From Callorhinus ursinus (taxonomy: Eukaryota; Chordata; Mammalia; Carnivora; Otariidae), in the NCBI RefSeq assembly GCF_003265705.1, contig NW_020313143.1, positions 85,630 through 149,629 of the forward strand: 64,000 bases of DNA, read 5' to 3'. The stretch's first letter is position 1. Every line of letters starts with the position of its first letter. The translations under genes and the position numbers were made by a program. Below are positions 1 through 11,158 of the stretch, one piece after another. The notes under the pieces are model-generated. The model saw only the letters and a list, made by a program, of their open reading frames with translations. It was not told where the DNA came from and did no database searches.

Positions 1-1340
1 TGCATGCAGGTGAGGGTTAAAAGAAGATATTTTTATTTTTAAATTTCAATTTCTGTAGTGTTTAAAATATGAAAACTTTATTGAATAAAAGATTGGAAAT
101 CTAAGATGATTGTGCACTGATAATAAATATGATGCTTTCATATCCATTGCTTTGGAAATACCTTCCCAGTATAGGTTTCATGGGTAAAGGCACATATTAG
201 AACAATTTATTTGATAGTGTTTGCGTGCATGTGTGCGTGTGTGCGTGTGTGTGTATGTGTCAGTGTGCTTGTGACTGTATGCATGTTTCTATGTCTCCAA
301 CTTCTTCACAGTAATTGTACACATTAACTCATGGAGCTTTCTCTTCAGTTCACTTAGAGGCTGGACTTCCAGCCCCTGGGCTTGAAGATCCCAACATGGA
401 CATATATACAGAAGGAAGGATAAGTGCCTCTGTGTGGAAGAGCCCAGAAAGCTTTGGCCTATACAGTGGAATCAGTGTATTTCCCACACTCCCCCCACAT
501 CCCCCGTGATCATTTGGTAACATCTATCTCCATTTTCTCAGGGTTATCTTTTTCCCAGTGAAAAGGCATAGTTTTTTTAGCAATAGAAACAAAATATTTC
601 CTTCAAGGTAGATTGTGAAACAGTAAGTACACTCTGGTCCCAACTCTCTTTGAAGAAATCACATGTTTATGAAAAGTCGGAGAGGACTGATACTTAGTTT
701 TGTTTCCTGCTTACTCTTCCATCTATATCGCATTATTTTGTTAATGTCTATCGGGTGTTTACTGTCTGCCAGGCACTGTTGTTCATTCCTTATCTGCATT
801 CCAGCCTTCCCGCTCTTGATCTCTAGACCTGCATAACTGGAAATGTTCACAGGGAGCAAGATGGATGTTAGTGCCCCTCCACCCCATGGGATAGTGAAGT
901 GTGACCTCAAATGGACCCCATTCCAAACAAGTTTAGTCCAAGCTTGATCCTGACTCCTGGAATCCCAGCATCAAAATGGGAAATGACACAATTGAGTTGG
1001 GAGAATTTGCAAAGTTGGGAAACTGAGGCAACTTGTAACCCAAACATTTGTTCTCTTGCATAGAGCTAACAGACCATTGCCTTTTCCCGATAGGATCTCT
1101 CTTAATAGAGAGCGAAGGACAAGGCAACCACTGTGTGGTTTCACTCTTGGTTCTTCTTGTGGGCCTGAACTAGAGGTTTTACTTTCCCCATCACCCATTT
1201 GTTATTCCAGGTGGTAGGTTTCTGAACTGTGTATCTGTCCGCTTTATTCCTAGGAGGGTGGTTTCTCCCATGTAGTCCATGAAAGGGTCCGTTCTGAGAT
1301 GACATGAAGTTTCTGCTACATGCAAGGACTCCTCTCCCAA
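1..1340. other. Gene-free stretch with a (TG)n repeat
   Basis: No exon-like structure or conserved protein similarity is visible. A degenerate TG/TGCG repeat lies at about 220-262. The part around 720-850 has wording like the reverse complement of an ancient MIR element, but it is too eroded for a firm call. Short open frames here are of chance length. Confidence 0.6.
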
Positions 1341-1359
1341 TTAAGGGGACCTGCCTGTG

Positions 1360-1690
1360 CCCGGCTTCTTCTTGCTGCTCAGGACTCAGCTCACATATCA
1401 CTTCCTGAGAAAGAGCTTCGCTGAAAACCCCATCTATAATAATCTCTGTTCCAGTCATTTTCTACTCTACTTATGTATTTATTTTCTTCAAAGCACATAT
1501 CCTCATATGAAATTAATCTGCTTATTAATTTCTTTGCCTACTAACTGCCAGCTTCCCCAAACTAGAATGAAAACTCCAGGGACCCTGCCTGTCACGTTCT
1601 CTGTGCTGTGTCCCCAGCAACACAAAAAATCATTAGTAAAATATTACTTAAATGAAGGAATTGTTATCTATTTGACACACTGGAGCAGAT
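1360..1690 (+). mobile_element. Ancient L2 LINE 3' fragment
   Basis: The order of phrases follows the 3' end of L2 elements: 'cagctcacatatcacttcctgag', then a 'tagaatgaaaactccaggga' segment, then 'gtgtccccagcaacac'. It is strongly diverged, as expected for L2. A 111-codon open frame crosses it by chance. Confidence 0.5.
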
Positions 1691-1774
1691 AGTCATTTAA
1701 AGTGGAATGGCAGGAATAATTGACGACAAGATCAGGTTATCAGAGGATTCAAAAAATTTTAAGTCTTTGCTGCA

Positions 1775-1975
1775 AATCTAACAGCAACAGTTTTCAAACT
1801 TGGATGAATACCAGAACCAGCTGAAGAAATTACTCAGAGGGCAAACACTTCCCATCCCATCTCCCTGGTGTCGATTCAGCAGAGCTAGGGTGGGCCTGGA
1901 ATCTAGAAGTTTAGTAAGCATTCCCTGATGATTTCGATGAAGAGGTCCTTGGACCACAGTTGGAAAAATCCTGAC
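1775..1975. mobile_element. Possible hAT/MER-type DNA transposon relic
   Basis: It begins with 'ttttcaaacttggatgaata' and ends with a 'ggaccacagttgg' segment, resembling the imperfect terminal inverted repeats of small non-autonomous hAT-like elements. The inverted repeat is weak and I did not match a named family. Confidence 0.3.
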
Positions 1976-2935
1976 CTAAATAGTTGACATTTGTGTACCA
2001 TTCATTCAATGTCTACCATGCAGAATTCTGTGATATCTGGATTGTCACAATTCATATAATTACTCAAAAGTGCACTGGTATTTCTTTCCCACCTAAGAAC
2101 ACAGATTGTTTTCCTAGATGGGATCACACTTACACTCTGCAAGATTCCTGGGGTGTCAGGAGGATTGGGTATTGTTACCCTACTGTATAGATGAAGCAGT
2201 ATATTAAACATGAATTTTTATTTATATGCTTTGACATCTGAGGTCTTGTGGCCACTGGAAGGACTGTTCCTTCTAAGGCTAGCTGATCCCTCTGAATAAT
2301 AACTGGATCATATGTAAACCAACCATCTAGAGCCCACCCCCCCCGCCCCCACTTCCTCTGCTGGGTCTCAAACTCATCACCAATATTCCCCTGCCCTAAT
2401 CACCACATGACCAGATTCCAGACAATGAGGGACAAAACCTTATGCCCCAGAACCCACTGAAACTATTCAAACCAGCTAATCTCATGCTTTCCCTCCCTTG
2501 CCTATTCCTTCTTAGAGAAACCACGGTGAAAATTCTTGCCCTTCATTTCTTCTTCTCTCTCTGCCCCTGAGGGAACCTGGTGCTTCCCCATGTGGGTTGG
2601 TCTCTGTGTGGCACGGCACGACCCTGCCTCTTGAGAAAGGTGAATTACAAACTATATTTCCATTGACAATCATCTTTTGATCTGTTGACCTCATCATACC
2701 TGAAGAATAATAAAACCAACATTTTAAAACAAACCGGTGGAAGGGTAGTGACTTACCTAACATGTTTAGATGATGACACCCTGATCTCTTCATTCTCGCT
2801 TCAGTAACATGTCTAGCAAACTCAACATCACACTTGCTTTTTCTTTATCATTCCCTGTTCCAGGGGCACAGAATCCACATCCTTCTCTGATGTTACATCA
2901 AAAGCATGTATATGAGGATAAGAAAGTACATGAAA
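1976..2935. other. Gene-free stretch
   Basis: No coding, RNA or clear repeat signal is seen apart from a short C-rich run near 2336-2350. The bases at 2920-2935 are the left target duplication of the following SINE. Confidence 0.5.
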
Positions 2936-3133
2936 GGGGTGCCTGGGTGGCTCAGTCGTTAAGCGTCTGTCTTCGGCTCAGGTCATGATCCCAGGGTCCT
3001 GGGATCGAGCCCAACGTCGGGCTCCCTGCTCGGCGGGAGGCCCGCTTCTCCCTCTCCCACTCCTCCTGCTTGTGTTCCTGCTCTCACTATCTCTCTCTCT
3101 GTCAAATAAATAAATACATTCTTAAAAAAAAAA
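2936..3133 (+). mobile_element. CAN SINE (tRNA-Lys-derived), sense
   Basis: The element starts with the tRNA-like head 'ggggtgcctgggtggctcag', carries 'ggtcatgatcccagggtcct', a CT-rich tract and 'tcaaataaataaata', and ends in poly(A). A 16-bp target duplication, 'aagaaagtacatgaaa', flanks it at 2920-2935 and 3134-3149, so this is an intact, fairly young L1-mobilised insertion. Head and body resemble arctoid carnivore copies rather than canid or felid ones. Confidence 0.95.
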
Positions 3134-3999
3134 AAGAAAGTACATGAAATAGAAAGGAAAGTAAGAGGATGGAAAAGCACAGGAAACGAAGGGAAGAGTG
3201 GTGAAGATGCCCTAGCTTATCCTACTCAGATAACTGGAAACTGTGCAATGAAGCTTGTTCTCATCCCCAGCTCTACTCCAAAATGCCTTCCTGCATACTC
3301 TAGTGACATGGAAGGTCACATATCATGTAAATGTGAACTTATTCCTGCTTGCTGTTATTTTTCCAGGTAGTCTTTCTGGTAGTGATGCTATTGTATTAAA
3401 GTCAAAGGCACTGCACTGGCAGAATAAAGGTGGGAGAGTTGGAACGGGGAACTAACTTTGGCTGAGGGCCTACTAGGCACCACATGCTGCAGCTTGTGCT
3501 TGCTATTTTCAGCCTTTTTCCTTAAAATCATCAAATGTTACTATGAGGTGGGCTTCATTACTTCCTTTTGGCAGATGGGGTTCAGAGAAGAAAGCAAATA
3601 CTCATAGAAGTCTAAGAAGGTTTCAAACAGACACAGGCCAACTGGGATGGGCTTCCACTGACCAATTTTGAGGCAATTAGAGCATCAAAATAAATGAGTG
3701 TAAAGATGGTAACCTCTAGAGCAAACTAGGAATCAATGGGTTATGTGATATTGATAAATACATACATACATGCATACATACATAATTAAATAAAGGAGAA
3801 CGTAAAGCTCTACCCTACAGTCAAATGCCAAATATTAAACATAAAAGGAATAAAGAATTAGAAAAGCAGCATTCAACAATTACCACAGGAATAAGTGATT
3901 CCTGAAAGAATCATAAACGCATGCTCAGTCTGTACCAAATCCCAAAGCAGTCATTGAGCCATAACAGTATTCAAGTTTGGACAATTAAAGGTGGGAGGG
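3134..3999. other. Gene-free stretch
   Basis: Nothing coding is recognised. A (CATA)n-type microsatellite lies at about 3758-3783. The segment at 3445-3600 has weak MIR-like wording. Confidence 0.5.
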
Positions 4000-5104
4000 T
4001 ATGAAATACTTAGGGAAAATCTGTCCAAAGATATGCAAGGTCTGTGCACTGAAAATTAAAAGAACATTTCTGAGAAAAATTTAAAAAGACCTACATAAAT
4101 GGAGAGACATACCATTTTTGGGGGATCCGAAGATTCACTCAGTATTGTTAGGATGAAAATTCTCCCCAAACTGATCTACACATTCAGTACAATCCCAATC
4201 AAAATCTTACTAGACATTCTTAAAGAAATGAACAATCTGATTCTAATATTCTTGTGGCAGTGCAAAGGAACTAGATGAAGAAAAACAACTTTGAAAAAGA
4301 ACAAAGGTAGAGGAAGCACACTACCTGGTTTAGAGAGTCACCATAATAAAGTAACAAAGAGACTGTGGTATTGGCATCAAGAGAAAGAAGTAGATCAGTG
4401 GATCAGATTAAAGCACTCAGAAATAAACCTGCACATACACGAAAAGCTGATTTTTGATGAAGGTTCACAGGTAAGTCAATGGTATGCAACAAATAATCTT
4501 CAAAAACTGGTGCTGGAACAAGTGGGTATTTACGGATTTTGATCCATGTCTTGCACCTTATACAAAGGTTAATTAAAATGGGCTCATAGGTCTAAGGGTA
4601 ACACCTAACACTATAAAACTTTTAGAAGAAAACCCTTTCGGGGCGCCTGGGTGGCTCAGTCGTTAAGCATCTGCCTCCAGCTCAGGTCATGATCCCAGGG
4701 TCCTGGGATCACGTCCCACATCGGGCTCCTTGCTCCGCGGTAAGCCTGCTTCTCCCTCTCCCACGCCCCCTGTTTGTGTTCCCTCTCTCGCTGTGTCTCT
4801 CTCTGTCAAATAAACAAATAAAATCTTTTAAAAAAGAAGAAGAAGAAAAAAAAAAGAAGGAAAACCCATTTGACTTTGAGTTAGGTGAAGATTTCCTGCA
4901 TATGACACACCAAAAGCACCATCTCTGAGTGAACAAACTGGTAAAATGGACCTCTTCAAAATTAAAAACTTCTGCACTTTCTAAGATGATGCAGAGATAA
5001 TGAAACGAAAAGCCGCGGGCTGAGAGAAAATATTGGCTAATCATATAGGGATAAAGGCCTTATATCCAGAATACAGAAACTCTGTCTAAAGTCAATAAGA
5101 AGAG
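4000..5104 (+). mobile_element. LINE-1 'A', 5' part of an interrupted copy
   Basis: The + strand reads as the C-terminal third of L1 ORF2, with many stops. The order is: the region before the 'atggagagacatacc' segment, then 'cagtacaatcccaatcaaaa', then the 'ctgtggtattggcatcaaga' segment. A SINE interrupts it at 4640-4854. It breaks off at about 5104 after the 'tatatccagaatacagaaac' segment, and the matching continuation of the same ORF2 resumes at about 9582. L1 'A' is therefore older than everything between. Confidence 0.85.
4640..4854 (+). mobile_element. CAN SINE, sense, inside LINE-1 'A'
   Basis: It has the head 'gggcgcctgggtggctcag', the body 'catgatcccagggtcctggg', a CT-rich tract and 'tcaaataaacaaataaaatc', followed by a GAA-rich tail. 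An imperfect target duplication (agaagaaaaccc / agaaggaaaaccc) flanks it. Confidence 0.93.
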
Positions 5105-6923
5105 ATTGATGCCAGCAAGATGGCAGGGTAGGAAGCCATAGCTCTCCATCTCTTCACAGAGACAATGATTTAATAAACATACTTGGTCAAAGAAGACTTA
5201 GTGGGAACTCCAGAAACCCATTAGTAAGTCACATTAACTCCAGGGAAGCTCAAGGTTAAGAACAGTCACATTGAGATGGGGGGGAAAGGGGTGGGGGAGG
5301 TGTTAAATCAAAGATGACAATCTTTCCCTCAAGCCAGCACAGGTTGGCTTAAGTGAGAGGAAAAGCCCACCTCCTGGCATTTCCATTAGGAGGTAAAGAG
5401 AAGAGTAGAACGTGCTTCCAATGTTCAGACATTTTAGGGAACTGCCCAAGGGACTGGTTGCTAGCTCACCTGACTTTGAGCTTTGATGGGGGTACTGGCA
5501 TACTTCGGATGCCTAGGGGCCCCTGAGAAGAAAAGTGAACTCAGCTGCACCAGAAAACTGGCAGTGCCACAGATGGAGGCCGGTACAGCTCGCCACAATC
5601 AGAAGAAAGTATGTGGACACGTGACAAGTGATGTAACAGAAATAAAAAAAATAAAATAAAAATAAATTTTAAAAAGTGCCAAGGAGGCGACTGTGAACAA
5701 TTATAAACAAATAGGATAACCTGGAAGAGATGAACACATACCTAGAAACATACAACCCACCCTGAGTCATGAAGAATCAAAAAAAGCTGAACAGATCTAG
5801 AACTAGTGAAGAGATCGCAGCAGTGATCCAAAGCTCTCAAAAAAGAAAAGCCCAGAATCAGATGGCTTTGCTGGAGAATTGTACCAATCATTTAAAGGAG
5901 AATTTACATCAGTCCTTCTGAAACTCTTCCCAAAAATTGAAGAGGAAAGGACGCTCCAAAACTCATTTTTATGAGGTTGGCATTATCCTGATACCAAAAT
6001 TAGACAAAAATTCTACAAGAAAAGAAAACTAGAGACCAATATACTTGAGAAATATTGATGGAATAATCCTCAACAAAATATTAGCAAACTCAATTCAACA
6101 ACACATTAAAAAGATTATACTCTATGACAAAGTGGGGTTTATTCCTGGAATGCAGTGATAGTTTGAGTAGGAAAACCCACCAAGGTGATACACCCTATTA
6201 ACAGAATGAGGGACCAAAGTCATGATCTTCTTGATGCAGACAAAGCATTTTCCAATTTTAACACTCTTTCATGTCAACAAACACTCCACACTAAAATTAT
6301 GAGTAGAAGGAAGTTATTTCAACATAACAAAGACCATATATGAAGTGACCACAGCTAACATTATTCTCAATAGTGAAAAACTAAAAGTGTTGCTTCTCAG
6401 AGAAAGAACAAAGAAAGGATACCCTCTTTTGCTACTTCTATCCAACAGAGGACCGGAAGTCCTAGCCCAACCAATTAGGAAAGAAAATGAAATAAAAGAC
6501 ATGCAGTTTGGAAAGGAAGAAGTGAAATTATCTCTGGTCACAGATGACAATATCTTGTATGTAGAAAGCCGTAAACATTCCACAACTACCAAACACATTC
6601 AGCTAAGTTGCCTGGTATAAAACCAACACTCAGTTGTGCTTCTATGTACTATCAGTGAACAGTCCAAAAAGTAAACTAAGAAAAAAAGGTCCCATTTTAT
6701 ATAACGTCAAAAAGAATAAGATACCTAGAATTAAACCTAACCTAGTGGGTAAAAGACTTGTACAGTGAAAACTACTAAACCATACTGAAAGAAATTGAAG
6801 AAGACATAAACAAATGAAAAGACATCCCATGTTCATGGATTGGAAGACAGGAATTGTTGAACTGTCCTTCCTACCCAAAGTGATCTACAGATTCAGTGCA
6901 ATCTTTATCAAAAGCCCTGTGGC
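5105..6923 (+). mobile_element. LINE-1 'B', 5' portion, inserted into L1 'A'
   Basis: It opens with 'gatgccagcaagatggcagg', typical of an L1 5' end, followed by about 590 bp of 5'-UTR-like sequence. From about 5695 it jumps directly to the ORF2 reverse-transcriptase region, so ORF1 and the endonuclease are missing. The RT segment has several stops. It breaks at about 6923 in the phrase corresponding to 'tatcaaaatcccaatggc' and resumes at about 7976, where L1 'C' ends. Confidence 0.8.
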
Positions 6924-7558
6924 CATACTCTTTTGATTACTGCAGCTTTGTAGTATACCTTCAAAACTGGGATTGTGATACCTCCAACTTTGTTCTTCTT
7001 TTTCAAGATTGCTGTGGCTAATTGGGTTTTTTTGTGGTTCCATACAAATTATAGCATTGTTTGTTCTAGTTCTGTAAATAAAAATGTTGTTGATGTTTTG
7101 GTAGGAATCGCATTAGATGTGTAGATTTCTTTGGGCAGTATTGACATTTTAACAGCATTGATTCTTCCAGTCTATGTGCATGAAAAGATGCTCAACATCA
7201 TGAATTATCATGGAAATGCAAATTAAAACCAAAATGAGATATCCACTTTATACCTGTCAGAACGGCTAAAATCAAAAACACAGGTGTTGGTGAGGATGCG
7301 GAGGAAAGGGAACCCTCATGTGCTCTTGTTGGGAATGCAAACTGGTGCAGCCACTGTGGAAAACAGTATGGACATGCCTCAGAAAATTAAAAATTGTATG
7401 ATCCAGTAATTCCACTACTGGGTGTTTACCCAAAGAATACAAAAACAGGAACTGGAAAAGATACATGTACCCCTATGTTTATTGCAACATTATTTGCAAT
7501 GGCCGAGATTTAGAAGCAACCCGAGTGTCCACTGATAGATGGATGGATAAAGAAAAAG

Positions 7559-7591
<33 letters not shown>

Positions 7592-7975
7592 GGAATATTA
7601 TTTAGCCATAAAAAAGAATGAGATCTTGCCATTTCCAACAACATGGATGGACCTAGAGGATATAGTGGTAAGTGAAATAAGTCATTCAGAGAAAGAGAAA
7701 TAACATACGATTTCACTCATAGGTGGAATTTAAGAAGCAGAACAAAGGAACAGAGAAAAAAAGAGACAAAAAAACTAGACCCTTAAATACAGAGAGCAAA
7801 TGGATGGTTGCCGGACAGAGGCAAGGTGGGAGGGAGGATGGGTGAACTAGGTCATGGGGATTAAGAGTACACTTACCTTGATGAGCACTGAGACAAGTAT
7901 AGAATTTTTAATTCATTACATTGTACACCTTAGACTACTATAACACTATATCAGAATTATATGTCAAGTTTTAAA
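6924..7975 (+). mobile_element. LINE-1 'C' with 5' inversion (twin priming), inside L1 'B'
   Basis: Bases 6924-7180 read as antisense ORF2 (the reverse complement of 'aagctgcagtaatcaaaag' lies near the start). At about 7181 the sequence switches to sense ORF2 with 'aaaagatgctcaacatcatg' and runs through the ORF2 end and 3' UTR. An inverted 5' part joined to a sense 3' part of the same region is the hallmark of twin priming during L1 insertion. A (CA)n array sits at 7559-7590. Confidence 0.8.
7559..7590. repeat. (CA)n microsatellite
   Basis: A pure CA run of about 15 units in the 3' part of L1 'C', at the place where carnivore L1 tails commonly carry a CA/TA-rich tract. Confidence 0.95.
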
Positions 7976-9567
7976 ATGGCATTTTTTTGCAGAAATAGAA
8001 AAAAATCATCCTAAAATTTATATGGAGTTTCAAAGGACCCCCAATAGTTCGAACAGTTTTGAAACAGATGTACAAAGCTCTAGGCCTCACACTTCTTGAT
8101 TACATAGTATATGACAAAGTCACAGTAATCAAAATAGTATGGTAATGGCATGAAAACAAACATATAAACCAACAGAACGGAATAGATAACCCAGAAACAA
8201 ACCCTCGTCTGTATGATGAAATGATGTCTGACAAGGTTACCAAGGCTACACAATGCCAAAAGGATCATCTCTTCAATGCACGGTGTTGAGCAAACTGGGT
8301 ATCCACATGCAAAAGACTGAAGTTGGACCTGTAATTTCCTTCCACCATATACAAAAGTTAACTTAAAGTGGATTAAAGACTGAAATCTAAGATTTGAAAT
8401 TATAAAAATCTTAGAAGAAAACATAGGGGAGAATCTTTATGACATTTGATTTGGCAATGATTTCTTGACTATGACGCCAAAAATCACTGGCAACAAAAGC
8501 AAAAGTCGTCAAATATGACTACATCAAAATTAAAAACTTCTGCACAGCGAGAGAAACAATCAAGGGATTGAAGAGGCTAGCTATGGAATGGGAGAAAATA
8601 TTGGCAAACCGATATGTAAGAGATTAATATCCAGAATACACACACACATATATATAAAGATGTCCTACAAGTGAACAACAACAACAACAACAAAAACCTA
8701 AATGGTCCAATTAAAGCATGGGCAAAGGATTTGTACAGACATTTCTCTTATGCAGATATACAAATGGATAAGAAGTATATGAAAATATGTGTAACATCTC
8801 TGACCACCAGGGAAATGTAAATCAAAAAGGAGTGTGATATCACTTCACAACCGCTAGGTTGGCCAATCTCAAATAAAACAGAAAATAACAAGTGTAGGCG
8901 AGGATGCAAAGAAAATGGAACCTTTGTGCACTGTTGGTGGGAATGTAAACTGGGGCAGTCGCTATGGAAAACCACATGGAGGTGCCTCAACAAACTAAAA
9001 ATAGAAGGATCATGTGATCCAGCAATCCCACTTCTGGTATATACCCAAAAGAGTTGAAAGTGGAGTCTCAAAGAGATATTTGCACACCATGTTCATCACA
9101 GCATTATTCCCAATAATAAAGAGGTGGGAGCAACCCAAATGTCCGTCACAGGATGAATGGATTGAAGAAGTGGAATATACCTACACTGGATTATTATTCA
9201 GCCTTAAAAAAAAAAAGGAAGTTCTGTCGTGTCATATGCTACAACACAGATGGACCTTGAGGATATTATGTTAAGTTAAATATGTCAGTCACAAAAAGAC
9301 AAATGCATGATTCCATTGGTATGATGTATCTAAAGTAGTCCAACTCCTGGAAACAGAAAGTAGAATGGCAGTTGCCAGGGGCTTAGGGAGGGAGAAAAGA
9401 GAAGTTGTTGCTCAAAGGCCATAGAGTTGTAGTCTTGCAAGATGAAAAATTTAAGAGGCCTGTTGCACAACAAGATTCATATGGTCAACAGTATTGTACT
9501 GTACAGTTAAAATGATAAGACAGTAAATTTTAAGTTATGCTTTTATACCACAATTTAACAAATGTCT
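7976..9567 (+). mobile_element. LINE-1 'B', 3' portion
   Basis: The phrase 'atggcatttttttgcagaaa' continues L1 'B' exactly where it was cut at 6923. It runs through the ORF2 C-terminus to 'ccacaatttaacaaatgtct', near the 3' end. The right flank 'ataagaaagagaga' resembles the left flank 'ataagaagaga' near 5094-5104 and is the likely target duplication in L1 'A'. Confidence 0.8.
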
Positions 9568-9581
9568 ATAAGAAAGAGAGA

Positions 9582-10490
9582 GTTCAATAAATAAATGGGC
9601 AAAAGATTTGAACACACACTCCATCAAAGAATACATACAAATAACAAATAAGCACATGAAAATATACGCAACATTGTTAGTCATTAGGGAAATGCAAATT
9701 AAAACTGCAATGAGATACCATTACAACCTCTTGTAAATGGCCACAATTAAAAAGCCTGGCCATAGGAAACATCAGCAAAGTCATGGAGGACGGACCTCTC
9801 ATACCCTGCTTGTAGAATGAGAAATGGTAGAGCCACTTTGGAAAACCGTTTCTCGCAGTTCCCTACGATGTTAGTCTTGCATCTACCATATTATCAAGCC
9901 ATTGCATTCTAGCATTTATCCTCGAGAAAGAAAGCATGTGTCCATGGAAAGACCCACAAGCTAATCCTAGTAGTGTTTTTCCTAGTAGCTTTTTTTACCA
10001 GAGCCCCAAATGGGACACCACCAGATATCTATCAAAAAGTGAATGGATATAACAATTTGTGGTATATTCATATACTCGAATACTACTCAGCTACAAAAAT
10101 GAAGGAACCACTGATACATACAATAATACAGACAAATCTAAAGACAAATAGGCTGAAGGAAAGAAGGAAGACCTCCCCTAATAAAATAATACAAACCTTT
10201 ATGGTTCCATTGATTCCATTTAAACAGAATTCTAGGAAGTGAAAAATAATCTATAGTGGCAGAATATTAGTGGTTGCCTGGGGACGGAGCAAGGTGTGAG
10301 GTGGCGTGGAGGAGTAAGGCGAGGAAGCCTAACAAACAGTACAGAACTGAAAGTGTTATATCCTGGGAAAATAATCGTAATGCTCTTTAAGACTGCCTGG
10401 TTGTTTGGAATGCGGCTGAGTATTACTACAACACGGGAAGTGCTATGGTACTTATTATTTTAGAAATTATTAAATTCTTGTAACTGACAA
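9582..10490 (+). mobile_element. LINE-1 'A', 3' portion
   Basis: The segment 'aatgggcaaaagatttgaac' and what follows, through 'tagtcattagggaaatgcaa', continues the ORF2 of L1 'A' left off at about 5100. The 3' end near 10440-10490 is indistinct. Confidence 0.75.
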
Positions 10491-10513
10491 TTTCTAAGTT
10501 GTGGAGTTATTCT

Positions 10514-10792
10514 GAGAAAATATATTGTAAACCCCTAAGGAGTGATTGTGGAAGCAGCTGAAACGTCAGAAGCGTTCCTGTTCTGGGGCTGTTGAACGCA
10601 ATGTCCCGGTAGGAGCAGGATCCCACGATCCCTCGTGGCAAGGCATAGGTTAAGAGAAAATACATTGTAAGCCCTAAGGAGTGATTGTGGAGGCAGCTGA
10701 AACGTCAGCAGCGTTCCTGTTCTCAGACTGTTGAACACAATGGCCTGGTAGGAGCCGGATCCCAGGATCCCCAGGGGCAGCGCGGAAGTTAA
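10514..10792 (+). repeat. Tandem duplication of about 140 bp in the LTR
   Basis: Copy 1 (10514-10653) and copy 2 (10654-10792) both begin 'gagaaaata' and share 'ctaaggagtgattgtgg' and 'agcagctgaaacgtcag'; both end in a 'gttaa' motif. They differ at scattered sites, so the duplication is not brand new. Its position corresponds to U3, where duplicated enhancer blocks are common in retroviral LTRs. Confidence 0.9.
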
Positions 10793-10991
10793 GACCTTTG
10801 AAAGAATGTAACCCTCAGTCTCCCCTTTCTGCACCTGGCTATTGCTAGCCCAAACATCCCGCTCCTCCCTTGTCCCATGACTGACTCCCTGCGTGCTATG
10901 CGTAGGGGAAAATGCAAGCCTGCTTCAAGATATGTGCCATCCCTTTGTACTCCTTCCCCACGCTTGGAGGCATCTGTCCTTGCTTTTCCGA

Positions 10992-10993
<2 letters not shown>

Positions 10994-11048
<55 letters not shown>

Positions 11049-11049
11049 A
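10994..11049 (+). repeat. (AATA)n microsatellite at the LTR poly(A) signal
   Basis: About 14 units of AATA generate overlapping AATAAA hexamers. The position, 5' of the terminal 100 bp of the LTR, fits an expanded polyadenylation signal. Confidence 0.9.
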
Positions 11050-11158
11050 AGCTATGTGCAGGATTCAGCTGCTGCTGCTCTCCCTTGCAGAGGCAGCCCT
11101 GCACGGCTGCTCAGATTGGTGTCTGAGAACTTTATTTCAGTGTGCGACGACACTAAGT

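Larger units (their letters stand above)
10500..11152 (+). mobile_element. Solo LTR of an endogenous retrovirus, 6-bp target duplication
   Basis: The element begins TG (tgtggag) and ends CA (gcgacgaca), and is flanked by the direct repeat 'ctaagt' at 10494-10499 and 11153-11158. A 6-bp duplication is usual for class II (ERVK-like) integrases; the family itself was not identified. Inside are a tandem duplication of about 140 bp (10514-10653 and 10654-10792) and an (AATA)n array at 10994-11049 that contains many AATAAA words. The 3' portion after the array would correspond to R/U5. Only an LTR remains; no internal retroviral genes are present next to it. Confidence 0.8.

Noticed and set aside
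2936..3010. tRNA-like sequence with A/B-box-like motifs
   Set aside because: It is the tRNA-derived head of a CAN SINE, followed by the SINE body and poly(A), with target duplications. The same applies to the other SINE heads in the window.
8641..8660. TATA-box-like sequences as promoters
   Set aside because: They lie in AT-rich L1 sequence without any gene downstream.
10514..10792. CRISPR-like or satellite array
   Set aside because: Only two diverged 140-bp copies lie inside an LTR; there are no regular spacers and the genome is mammalian.
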